Below are positions 43,370 through 52,900 of a DNA stretch of 64,000 bases, one piece after another. The DNA is from Aquabacterium commune (GTDB lineage Bacteria > Pseudomonadota > Gammaproteobacteria > Burkholderiales > Burkholderiaceae_C). Both the position numbers and the translations under genes were made by a program. The DNA lies in contig NZ_SNXW01000004.1 in NCBI RefSeq assembly GCF_004362855.1, positions 186,001 through 250,000 of the forward strand. Reading direction: 5' to 3'. The notes beneath the pieces are model-generated. The model made no database searches. It had not been told where the DNA came from and was given only the letters and a program-made list of their open reading frames with translations. Within the stretch, counting starts at the first letter, position 1, and each line of letters opens with the position of its first letter.

Positions 43370-44287
43370 ATGTTGTTCTCCCACCGCACCATCATCGCCT
43401 CCACCGGCCTTTTCCGCCTCCGGGCCATCCCCAAAGCCCCAGCGATGGCGGTGGCATGCGTCGCGCTGAACCTGGCGTCGGTCGCGATGGCCGGCGACCG
43501 CATCCTGGCCACGTCGGGCGTCTCTCAGGTCGAGGGTGCGGCCGGCGGCGGCCTGGTGCCTTGGGCGGTGGTGGGCGGTTTGGGCAGCAGCAACCAGATG
43601 GGGGCCTCGGCCTACGCCACCCACATCCGCACCCAGGGCGGCTACAACCTCAACATCCAGGGTGTGGCGGTGGGTGTGAATGACACGGTCGAGGTGTCGA
43701 TGGCGCGCTGGAGCTTCAAGTTCAGTGACACCGTGCCTGGCGAGACGGCGCGGATGAACGTGCTGGGCGCCAAGTGGCGGATCTCGGGCAACGCCCTTTA
43801 CGATCAGGACACCTGGTGGCCCCAGATCAGCGTGGGCCTGCAGCACAAGGTCAATGAAGATTTCGGTGTGGTGCCGCAATTGCTGGGCGCCCGGCGCAAC
43901 GCCGACACCGACCTCTACATCAGCGCCACCAAGGTCTGGCTGGGTGCGGTGTGGGGTCACAACCTGCTGCTCAACGCGACCCTGCGCGCCACGCGTGCCA
44001 ACCAGTTCGGCCTGCTGGGCTTTGGCGGTGACCGCAGCGACAGCCACAGCCTGATGCCCGAGCTCAGCATGGCGGTGCTGCTGCGCGACGACCTGGCCGT
44101 GGGCGCCGAGTTCCGCGCCAAGCCCGACAAGCTCAGCGCCTTCCGCGAAGAGAACGCCTATGACGCTTTTGTGGCCTGGTTCCCGACCCGCCATGTCAGC
44201 CTGACCGCCGCCTGGCTGGAGCTGGGCAACATCGCCAACAAGCCGAAGCAGCGCAGCCTCTACCTCTCGGCGCAACTGGCTTACTGA
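43370..44287 (+). CDS. DUF3034 outer-membrane-like protein
   Basis: A 305-residue exported protein with a signal peptide (AMAVACVALNLASVAMA) and a strand-rich body typical of the DUF3034 family (GGGLVPWAVVGGL, YATHIRTQGGYNL, LKHKVNEDFGV-like strands, ending LYLSAQLAY). The terminal aromatic residue fits an outer-membrane barrel. It is divergent from the truncated-haemoglobin operon, with a 114-nt gap holding both promoters. The family function is unknown; this neighbourhood is seen in other proteobacteria. Confidence 0.75.
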   Translation: MLFSHRTIIASTGLFRLRAIPKAPAMAVACVALNLASVAMAGDRILATSGVSQVEGAAGGGLVPWAVVGGLGSSNQMGASAYATHIRTQGGYNLNIQGVAVGVNDTVEVSMARWSFKFSDTVPGETARMNVLGAKWRISGNALYDQDTWWPQISVGLQHKVNEDFGVVPQLLGARRNADTDLYISATKVWLGAVWGHNLLLNATLRATRANQFGLLGFGGDRSDSHSLMPELSMAVLLRDDLAVGAEFRAKPDKLSAFREENAYDAFVAWFPTRHVSLTAAWLELGNIANKPKQRSLYLSAQLAY

Positions 44288-44404
44288 GCGCTGGCGTTTT
44301 TGCGCACCGGGTGTCGCCGACGGGTGCCAAGGGGCGCAGGTGTGTGCGACAGTGGACGCTCCAGGGTTGGCTTTGCAGCCCAGTGACCGTCCACACCGTT
44401 TCCC

Positions 44405-45970
44405 ATGAGCCCAGACATCCTCACCGTGGCGCAGATGGCCCGCACCGACGCCACCACCATCGCCCGGGGCACGCCCGGCTTCACCCTGATGCAAGCGGCT
44501 GGCCGCGCGGTGGCCGATGCCATCGTGCAGCGCTGGTCGCCCAGGCCCGTGGCGGTGTTGTGCGGCCCGGGCAATAACGGCGGCGATGGCTGGGTGGTGG
44601 CGCAGCGCTTGCGCGCGGCGGGCTGGCCGGTGACGGTGGCCAGCCTGGTGCCTCCTGAGCGTTTGCAGGGCGATGCCGCGCTCGCGGCACAGGCTTGTCT
44701 GGCGGCATGGCCTGACGTGGGCGATGGGCCGTCCGGTGATCTGTCCGGTGGTCTGTGCGATGGTCAGCCCGGCTGGCAGACGCTGGCGCCACAGGCCTTG
44801 CAGGGCGCGGCGCTGGTCGTCGATGCCTTGTTCGGTGCCGGCCTCAGCCGCGCGCTGGACGGCGTGGCACGCGAGGTGCTGGACCTGGCCCATGTGCGTG
44901 GCCTGCCCATCGTCGCGGTGGACGTACCCAGCGGCGTCTGGGGCGATGACGGCCAGGCCGACGGCGCCGTGGCCTGCGCCTTGACCGTCACCTTCTTCCG
45001 GCTCAAGCCGGCCCATGCGCTGATGCCGGCGCGTGCCTTGTGCGGCGAGGTGGTGGTGGCCGACATCGGCATCCCCGACAGTGTGCTGCCCGAGTTGGGC
45101 GTCCAGACCTGGGACAACCAGCCTGCGCTGTGGCGCAGCCAGTGGCCGCAGGTGGACGCCGCCGGCCACAAGTACCACCGTGGCCATGCCCTGGTGTGGA
45201 GCGGCCCTTTGATGACGGGGGCCGCGCGCTTGTCCGCGCTGGCGGCGGCGCGCGCCGGTGCGGGCCTGACCACGGTCTGCGTGCCGCAGCAGGCCTGGGC
45301 CATCCACGCTGCCGCCCTGACCTGCGTGATGGTGCACCCGGTGGCAGGCGAGGGCGCCACGCAATGGCAGTCCGGCCTGGAGAGCCTGCTGGAGGACCAC
45401 CGCCTGAGCGCCGTCCTCATCGGCCCGGGCGCCTTGGGTGGCACGCAGCCCAGCGGCCTCAAGGGGCTCGTGTTGACGGTGCTGGCCAGTGGCCGGCCCG
45501 TGGTGCTGGACGCCGATGCCCTGACCGTCTTTGCCGACGACCCGGCCTTGTTGTTCGCGGCCATTGCCGGTCACAGCCGGCCGGTGGTGCTGACGCCGCA
45601 CGAGGGCGAATTCGCCCGCCTGTTCCGCGATCCGAGCGTCGGCCTGACGCAAGACAAGCTCTCGCGGACGCGGGCAGCCGCGAGGCTGAGTGGCGCCGTG
45701 GTGCTGCTCAAAGGCGCCGACACCGTGGTGGCCACGCCCGATGGCCGCGCGGCCATCAACCGCCACGCGCCGCCCTGCCTGGCCACGGCGGGTTCGGGCG
45801 ATGTGCTGGCGGGCATGATCCTGGGTTTGCTGACGCAAGGCATGCCGGCCTGGCAAGCGGCGTGTGCCGCCGTCTGGTTGCATGGGGAAGCGGCTGCGGC
45901 GTTTGGGCCGGGCTTGATCGCCGATGACCTGCCGGGGCTGATCCCGCAGGCTTTGAAGCGCCTGGGCTGA
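44405..45970 (+). CDS. nnrD: Bifunctional NAD(P)H-hydrate epimerase/dehydratase
   Basis: A 521-residue protein that repairs damaged NAD(P)H. The N-terminal epimerase (YjeF-N) shows LCGPGNNGGDGWVVA near residue 55 and the catalytic DVPSG. The C-terminal ADP-dependent dehydratase (YjeF-C/ribokinase-like) shows VLIGPGALG near 340, the conserved ALTVFA and TPHEGEFARL, and the ATAGSGDVLAGMI catalytic stretch near 466. Length is usual for the fused form. It is a single housekeeping gene on the + strand between DUF3034 and the convergent diguanylate cyclase. Confidence 0.95.
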   Translation: MSPDILTVAQMARTDATTIARGTPGFTLMQAAGRAVADAIVQRWSPRPVAVLCGPGNNGGDGWVVAQRLRAAGWPVTVASLVPPERLQGDAALAAQACLAAWPDVGDGPSGDLSGGLCDGQPGWQTLAPQALQGAALVVDALFGAGLSRALDGVAREVLDLAHVRGLPIVAVDVPSGVWGDDGQADGAVACALTVTFFRLKPAHALMPARALCGEVVVADIGIPDSVLPELGVQTWDNQPALWRSQWPQVDAAGHKYHRGHALVWSGPLMTGAARLSALAAARAGAGLTTVCVPQQAWAIHAAALTCVMVHPVAGEGATQWQSGLESLLEDHRLSAVLIGPGALGGTQPSGLKGLVLTVLASGRPVVLDADALTVFADDPALLFAAIAGHSRPVVLTPHEGEFARLFRDPSVGLTQDKLSRTRAAARLSGAVVLLKGADTVVATPDGRAAINRHAPPCLATAGSGDVLAGMILGLLTQGMPAWQAACAAVWLHGEAAAAFGPGLIADDLPGLIPQALKRLG

Positions 45971-45990
45971 TGCGCCTGCGTTGAGGCGCC

Positions 45991-47694
45991 TCAGTTGATG
46001 CAGGTGCGGTTCTTGCCCGTGCGCTTGGCCTCATACAGGCCCACGTCGGCGCGCTCCAGCGCGGCCTCGATGGCCTCGCCCAGGCGGTAGCTCGTCACGC
46101 CGGCCGAGAAGGTGATGAAAACCTTCTTGTCCTCGTGCGTGAAGAACTCGGCACTCAGCGTGCGCTGCAGGCGGGTCAGCACCTGCTGGCCTTCCTCGGC
46201 CGGGGTGTCGGGCAGCAGCACGACGAACTCTTCGCCGCCGTAGCGCGCGACCACATCGACCGGGCGCAGGCACTCGCCCACGCGCCGCGCGAGGAACTTC
46301 AAGGCCTCGTCGCCCGTCTGGTGGCCCATCTGGTCGTTGAGCTTCTTGAAGTTGTCCACGTCCAGCAGGCCGATGGCCAGTGACGCGCCATGGCGGTCCA
46401 CGCGCGCCTGTTCGGCCTCGAACGCGCGCATCATGCCGCGGCGGTTGGCGATCTGGGTGAGCGGGTCGGTCGAGACCTCGTCGGACAGCTTGCGGATTTC
46501 GTCTTCCAGCGTGCGCACGCGCTCGGTCAAGGCGTTGGCCTTGGCGTGTTCGTCGTGCAGGCGCACCTGTGTTTGCGCCACGACCGACTGCACGGCGCGG
46601 CTTTCCTCGACCATCTCGCGCACCACACCCGTCAGGCTTTCCAGCGAGTCGGCCTGGCCGATGGTGTCGGCGTAGCGGCCCAGGTTGGACTGGAAGCGGT
46701 CGGTCGTGCTGCCCAGTTCGCCGATTTCCTGCAGCATCTGGTGGATGAGGTGCTTGAGCGCATCGCGTGCGGCAGCGCGCTCCACCTTGAGCTGCTTTTG
46801 GCGCTCGCGGGCATCGCTGAGCAACTGCTGCACGTGGCGCACGCCGCGGTGGTTCAGGCCGGTCTCCAGCTGGTGGCGCATGGCCTGGGCCTGGCCCTGT
46901 GCCCAGCTGTCGTCCTCAGACAGGTCCACCAGGCTGTCGGTCAGCGATTGGCACAGCCCGGTGAGCTGGTCGATGAGGCTGTGGCGGTGCTCGATGACGC
47001 GGCGTGCCTGTTCGCAGGCTTGCGCGAGTTCCTGTCGGGCGGCGTCCAGGGCCTCGGGCACGGGGGCTGCCTCGCGGGTGGCGGCCAATGCGTTGCGCAG
47101 GGCTTCGCCCGCTTCGGCGCCGGTGGCGGGGGGCAAGGCTGCGTGGACGGTGTCGCTCAGTTGCTCGGCCGCGTGGGCGGCGTTGGCGGGCCACTCGGCG
47201 CTGGCGTGGGCCGGCTCGGGCAGCGCTTCAGTCGATGGCAACGCGGGCGGCTCTGGTGATTCTGGCGACGCTGGCGAGTTGGCCACATCGTCCATCAAGG
47301 TGTTGTCGAGCGTGTCGCTGTCCCAGCTTTGCACGAGCTGGCTCAGGCGCTGGTGCAGGCGCTGGCCGGAGTTCTTGCTGCCTTCCAGCACGCGCTGCAG
47401 GCTGTCCTTCTTGCGGGCGGCGGTCCACTGGCGGCCTCCGCGCTCGGCACCGCGCAGGATGCGGCCGATCAGCTTGGACCAGCGCTCGCCTTCTTCCGCC
47501 TGGTTGACTGCTTGGCTGAGCGCAGCGGCCGCTGGGGGCGCACTGTCGGCCTCACTGGTGATGCCCGACTCGGCCTCGTAGGCCTTGCGGAAGTTGTCGG
47601 GGGTGGGCTCCAGCCTTTGCTCGGCCAGGCGGCGCAGGGCGGCCTTGGCCAGTTGGGCTGGTGCGGCCGGTGGCGTCGTCGGGGGCGTGCTCAT
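45991..47694 (-). CDS. Diguanylate cyclase with GGEEF motif and I-site
   Basis: A 567-residue protein. The C-terminal GGDEF domain has an intact active site ARYGGEEFVVL and an upstream RPVD inhibitory site (RxxD five residues before GGEEF), so it should make c-di-GMP with feedback inhibition. The N-terminal 380 residues are a long helical, coiled-coil-rich region (SKLIGRILRGAERGGRQWTA) without TM helices or a known sensor; a Pro-rich spacer follows at about residues 150-190. It ends the three-gene signalling block and lies 3 nt from the REC-GGDEF-EAL gene, so the two are probably cotranscribed. Confidence 0.9.
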   Translation of the reverse strand: MSTPPTTPPAAPAQLAKAALRRLAEQRLEPTPDNFRKAYEAESGITSEADSAPPAAAALSQAVNQAEEGERWSKLIGRILRGAERGGRQWTAARKKDSLQRVLEGSKNSGQRLHQRLSQLVQSWDSDTLDNTLMDDVANSPASPESPEPPALPSTEALPEPAHASAEWPANAAHAAEQLSDTVHAALPPATGAEAGEALRNALAATREAAPVPEALDAARQELAQACEQARRVIEHRHSLIDQLTGLCQSLTDSLVDLSEDDSWAQGQAQAMRHQLETGLNHRGVRHVQQLLSDARERQKQLKVERAAARDALKHLIHQMLQEIGELGSTTDRFQSNLGRYADTIGQADSLESLTGVVREMVEESRAVQSVVAQTQVRLHDEHAKANALTERVRTLEDEIRKLSDEVSTDPLTQIANRRGMMRAFEAEQARVDRHGASLAIGLLDVDNFKKLNDQMGHQTGDEALKFLARRVGECLRPVDVVARYGGEEFVVLLPDTPAEEGQQVLTRLQRTLSAEFFTHEDKKVFITFSAGVTSYRLGEAIEAALERADVGLYEAKRTGKNRTCIN

Positions 47695-47697
47695 GGG

Positions 47698-49926
47698 TCA
47701 GCGGTGCGCACCCATCATCTTGGGGAGCAGGTCATGCACTGCGGCACCGCCCCCGAGGGGCTGTGCCAGGCCGGACTGGGTGTCGATCAGCCATTGTTCG
47801 ACTTGAGATGCGGGCATGGGACGAGCGTACAGGAAGCCCTGGCAGATGTGGCAGCCCAGGTTGTAGAGCACTTCCATCTGCGATGCTTTTTCCACGCCTT
47901 CGGCGATCACGCGCAGCCCCAGGGCCCGTGCCAGCGCAATGATGGCCGAGACCACCGCCGAGCTTTGCGGCGTGTCGCCCAGGTCGCGCACGAAGGAGCG
48001 GTCGATCTTGAGCTCGCTGATCGGCAGCGAGGTCAGGTAGGCCAGAGACGAGTAGCCGGTGCCGAAGTCGTCGATGGAGATCTCGGTGCCCAGCTGGTTG
48101 AGGCGGTGCAGCGAGGGCACGACGCCCTGCAGGTCCTTCATCAGCCCGGTTTCGGTGATCTCCAGCTCGATGCAGCGCGGCGACACGCCCCGGGCCGCGA
48201 GGATGGCCTCGATCTTCTCTACGAGGTCGCTCTGTTCGAACAGGCGCGAAGGCAGGTTGACAGCGATCGAGGCGTCGAAGCCGAAGGACTTCTGCCACTC
48301 GGCAGCCTGGCGCGCGGCCTCGTCGATGGCCCACAAGCTCATCTGGTTGATCAGGCCGGTGGCTTCGGCCAGCGGGATGAAGTCACCCGGGGGCACGAGC
48401 TGGCCGTTGCGGTTCCAGCGCATCAGCGCTTCGGCGCCGACCATGCGGTTGGTGCGCACGTCGATCTTGGGCTGGTAGTGCAGCACCAGCTCGTTGCGCT
48501 CCAGGGCCTTGTGCAGGGCGGTGTCGAGGTCCAGGCGCACGCGGCCCTTGCTGGCCAGTTGCGGGTCGTGCAGCTGTGCGGTGTTGCGGCCCTGGCTCTT
48601 GGCCAGGTCCATGGCCACATCGGCATTGCGCAGCAGGTCGGCCACGTTCAGGCCATGGGCCGGGAACAAGGCCACGCCCACGCTGGCGGTGATGAAGCAT
48701 TCCTGGCCGGCCACCATCATGGGTTCGCGCAGCGCGTTGAGCAGCACGTGGGCCGTGTCCATGGCTTCGCGCTCGTTGGCCACCTCGGGCAGCAGCACGA
48801 CGAATTCGTCGGCGCCCAGACGGCCCACGGCTTCCAGGGTGCGGTGCACGCGCTGGCCGTTCATGTCCACACTGCCTTCGAGGATCTGCTCGCAGTGGCG
48901 CACGCAGCCGCGCAGCCGGCGAGACACCTCGATGAGCAATTCGTCGCCCGCGTGGTGGCCCAGGTTCTCGTTGATGACCTTGAAGCGGTCCAGGCCGACC
49001 TGCAGCAGGGCCACACAATGGTTCAGGCGCTTGGCGTGTTCGATGGCGCGCTCGCTGCGCCAGAAGATCTGGCGGCGGTTGGGCAGGCCGGTGAGCACGT
49101 CGAAGTTGGCGAGGTGCTTGATCTTGTCCTCGGCCACGCGGCGGTCGGTGACGTCCTGGACGATGCCGGTGTAGCCGATCAGGTTGGCCAGTTCGTTGAA
49201 TTCCGGCTCCGCCTCGATGTGCAGGATGCGCAGGCGGTTGTCGGTCAGCTTGACCTGGATGTCGTTGCACAGGATGGTGCCGTGGTCCAGCACCTCGTGC
49301 AGGATGCGCAGGAAGCCGCGGCGCTCCTCGGCTGGCATCATGCGCACGAAGTCGCGCATGCCCAGGCGGTCGGTGGCACCCAGGCCGAACACGCGCAGGC
49401 CTTCGACCGAGAAGGCGATGTCGCCCAGGCCCTTGCGCCAATCGAAGCTGCCCATGCGCGCGAGGTCTTGCGCGCGCGCCAGTTTGGATTTGCTGCGTTC
49501 CAGCTCGTGGCGGGTGCGCGATGCACGCAGCAGGTAGCGCAATCGGCCCGACAGCAGGCTCCACTGCGTGCACTTGACGAAGAAGTCGGTGGCGCCGGCC
49601 TCGTAGGCGCGGGTGATGGAGGCGTCGTCGTCCAGGCCGGTCAGCATCAGCACGGGCACCGATTCATAGCCCGGCATCTGGCGCAGCTCCTGGCAGGTGG
49701 CAAAGCCATCGAGGCCGGGCATCACGGCGTCGAGCACCACGACATCGGGCAACCAGTCGGCCATCATCTGCAGGGCCTGCTCGCCGGAGCTGGCTTCGGT
49801 GATGGCAAAGCCGCGGTCGCGCAGCGCGATCGATGTCAACAGCAGGTTGACCTCGTCGTCATCGACCAGCAGCACGCGGGGTTGCTCTTCGTGGTCGTGC
49901 GGCGCGATGGCCGAGCCCAGATTCAT
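47698..49926 (-). CDS. Response regulator with PAS, GGDEF and EAL domains
   Basis: A 742-residue protein. The receiver domain has DDD (residues about 22-24), a phosphoacceptor Asp in VVVLDAVMPGLDGF and a Lys near FFVKCTQW. A PAS-like region follows, then GGDEF with GADEF in place of GGDEF (VGRLGADEFVVLLPE), and EAL (VGAEALMRWN, DDFGTGYSSLAYLTSLP) with its motifs intact. The protein is expected to degrade c-di-GMP under control of a phosphorelay. It overlaps the hybrid kinase gene by 4 nt at 49923-49926, and the kinase's C-terminal Hpt domain is a natural phosphodonor. Confidence 0.9.
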   Translation of the reverse strand: MNLGSAIAPHDHEEQPRVLLVDDDEVNLLLTSIALRDRGFAITEASSGEQALQMMADWLPDVVVLDAVMPGLDGFATCQELRQMPGYESVPVLMLTGLDDDASITRAYEAGATDFFVKCTQWSLLSGRLRYLLRASRTRHELERSKSKLARAQDLARMGSFDWRKGLGDIAFSVEGLRVFGLGATDRLGMRDFVRMMPAEERRGFLRILHEVLDHGTILCNDIQVKLTDNRLRILHIEAEPEFNELANLIGYTGIVQDVTDRRVAEDKIKHLANFDVLTGLPNRRQIFWRSERAIEHAKRLNHCVALLQVGLDRFKVINENLGHHAGDELLIEVSRRLRGCVRHCEQILEGSVDMNGQRVHRTLEAVGRLGADEFVVLLPEVANEREAMDTAHVLLNALREPMMVAGQECFITASVGVALFPAHGLNVADLLRNADVAMDLAKSQGRNTAQLHDPQLASKGRVRLDLDTALHKALERNELVLHYQPKIDVRTNRMVGAEALMRWNRNGQLVPPGDFIPLAEATGLINQMSLWAIDEAARQAAEWQKSFGFDASIAVNLPSRLFEQSDLVEKIEAILAARGVSPRCIELEITETGLMKDLQGVVPSLHRLNQLGTEISIDDFGTGYSSLAYLTSLPISELKIDRSFVRDLGDTPQSSAVVSAIIALARALGLRVIAEGVEKASQMEVLYNLGCHICQGFLYARPMPASQVEQWLIDTQSGLAQPLGGGAAVHDLLPKMMGAHR

Positions 49927-52900
49927 CGCTCGGACTCCAGCAGCAGGCGCAGGCCCGCAAGCACCCGCTCTGTTTCAGCGGGGATGTCGCGGATGCGATC
50001 GCTCAAGTCTTCACCGGTCTGACGCCTGATCATGGTCTCGATTTCGGCACACAGTTGTGACAACTTGAGTGCGCCGATGCTGGCCGAGGAAGACTTGAGT
50101 GTATGCGCGACGTGCACGATCGCGGCGGTGTCATTGACGTTGAAAGCATCCTCCAATTGGGGCAAGAGCCGGCCCACGGAGGTTTCGAAGGCCTTGCCCA
50201 CGCGCTCGAAGAGGCGGTTGTCGCCACGCGGGTCGAGTTCGCGCAGGCGCCGCAGGGCCTCGGCGTCGAAGATGTCGTCTGGGTGGAGGGCGCTGGCAAC
50301 GGCCACCTTGGCGTCGAAGGCGAAGTTCGTGGCGGCCGGTGCGGCCGAGGGGCTGGCCATGGGGGGGGCCATGGGGGGGGCAATGGGGGCCGCTGCGTGT
50401 GTCGGTGGCGGTGCCGGTGCCGGTGCTTGTGCACTGACAGAGGCGGCGGTTGGCAGCGGCGCGAGGAAGGGCGGTGGCAGGGGCGCGACGGTCAGGCCCG
50501 ACGCAGGTGCGGAGGTGGCGACGGGCTCGGCCTGAGCCCCCGGAGCGCCCACGGGCGACATCGGCGCTTCGTTCAAAGGGCGGGGCACGTCCAGCAGGCC
50601 CATGGGCACGGTGATGGGCTCGTCCGGCTCGCTCACGTCGCTGGACGGGGCGGGGAGGGCGGGCGCGACCGTGGGCACGGGGGGGGCATTCACCGCCACA
50701 TCGGCCGCGGCCACCTCGGCGGGCGCTCCGGTGTCCACGAAGTCGTCCGGCAGGCCTTCGGCTTGCGTGTGCTCAACGAGCACCTTGAGCAACTGGCTCT
50801 GGCGGAAGGGCTTGGAGAGGTAGTCGTCGAAACCCACGCTCAGGAAGCGCTGCTCGTCGCCTTCCAGGGCGTTGGCGGTCACGGCGATCACCGGGGTGTC
50901 CGACGGGGTCAGGAAGGTGAAGCGGTTGTTCGAGCCGCGGCGGAACCAGCTCAGGGCCTCGACGCCGTCCATGCCGGGCATCTGGATGTCCATGAGGACC
51001 AGGTCGAAGCGTTGCTCGCCCAGGCGGCGCAGGCCTTCGAGGGCCGACGAAGCCACGCGCACTTCGCAACCCAGGCGCTTGAGCATCTGGCTGCAGACCT
51101 CCTGGTTGACCGGGTTGTCCTCGACCACCAGCACGGCTTTGTTGATGCGGGGCACTTCCTGGGGGTGGTCGCCGCCCAGCTCGGCCGAGATGCCGAGGAT
51201 GGCCTGGCGCAACTCGGCCTTGCGCAGCGGCTTGGGCACGAAGCGCTGGAAGCCGACGTCCTGTGCGCGCTTGACGTCGTCCGGCGATGACACCGACGAC
51301 AGCAGCACCATCTTGAGGTTGCGGTAACGCCCGCTGCTGCGCAGCGCTTCGGCCAGGCCCAGGCCGTCCAGCTCGGGCATGTTCATGTCCACCAGGGCGA
51401 GGTCGAAGTCGGCGTCCTGGCTGGGGTGGGCCATCAGGATGGCCAGGGCTTCGCGGCCGTTGGCGGCTTGTGTCACGTTCATGCCCCAAGCATTGAGCAT
51501 GTTCTCGATGACAGTTCGGTTCGTGTCGTTGTCATCGACCACCAACACGTTGAAGGAAGGCATCTTGGGCTCTTCCAGCATGGCCATGTCGATCTGGGTG
51601 TCGCCCACGCGCACGGGCACACGGAACACGAACTCCGAGCCCACGCCGGGAGCGCTGTGTGCTTCGATGCGCCCGCCCATCAGCTCGACCAGCTGCTTGG
51701 AAATCGCCAGGCCCAGGCCGGTGCCGCCGTAGCGGCGCGCCATGCCCACATTGGCCTGTACGAAGGCGCTGAACAGGCGCGGGATGACGTCGCTGGGGAT
51801 GCCGATGCCGGTGTCGCGCACCATGAACTCCAGCTCCACCGGCGCATGCAGGTCGGCCTCGTTGGCGATGACGTTGCCGCCGAGGGCGCGGCGGATGTCC
51901 ACCACCACCTCGCCATGCTCGGTGAACTTGATGGCGTTGGCCACCAGGTTGGTGAGGATCTGGCGCAGGCGCAGCGGGTCGCCGTGGATGACGCTGGGCA
52001 GGCCGGGTTGCTCGCGGAAGCTCAGCTCCAGGCCCTTTTCGTGGGCGCGCGGTGCCATCAGCTCCAGGGTGTCTTCGACCAGGGTGCGCAGCACGAAGTC
52101 GCTGTTGGCCAGCTCCAGCTTGCCGGCCTCGATCTTGGCGAAGTCCAGGATGTCGTTGATGATTTCCAGCAGGCTCTCACCCGAGCGGTACACCGCCTGC
52201 GCGAAGCGGCGCTGCTTGTCGTTGAGCGGCGTGCCCAGCAGCAGCTCGGTCATGCCCAGGATGCCGTTCATGGGCGTGCGGATTTCATGGCTCATGTTGG
52301 CCATGAACTGGCTTTTCGCCTGGCTGGCGGCCTCGGCGAGGTCGCGGGCGCGCTGCAGTTCCAGGGCCTGGCCGTGGTCGTCGGTGACGTCCGACACCAA
52401 GCCGTAGATGCGAGCCTGGCCGTCGGGCAGGCGGCGCGTGCGGGTGCGGTGGCGCACCCAGCGCAGGCCCTTGCCCGGCACCTGCATGCGCAGCAGGGTG
52501 TCGGTGGGCTGGCCGGCGTGCTCCAGGGCCTCTTGCTGCGCCAGCGCCTCGGCGTCCTCGGGCACGATCAGGGCGCGCACGCTGCCCGGCTTGGCCACGA
52601 TGTCATCGCCCGTCATGCCCAGCAGGTCGTGGGTGCGCGGGCTCAGGTAGATGAAGTTGGTGCGGTCTGCGGTGGACACATAGACGGCGTCGTCCATGGA
52701 CTCGACCAACTCGCGGAAGCGGCGCTCGGACTCTTCCAGGTCGGCGCGGGCCTGGCGCGAGGCCGTGATGTCGCGCACCAGCGAAATCAGCAGGCGAGGG
52801 CGGCCATTGCTGTGGCGCAGGGCGAAGTGCCGTGCGTTGACAAAGCGCTCGCCTTCGTCGCCCACCCAGGTGAAATCGTGCTCCACGGTTTGCCCGGTCT

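Noticed and set aside
42782..45883. Long - strand open frame of about 1,030 codons
   Set aside because: Most of it lies antisense to nnrD and has the low-complexity His/Gln/Arg-rich look of a shadow frame; only its last 157 codons (42782-43255) form a real gene, the truncated-globin lipoprotein.
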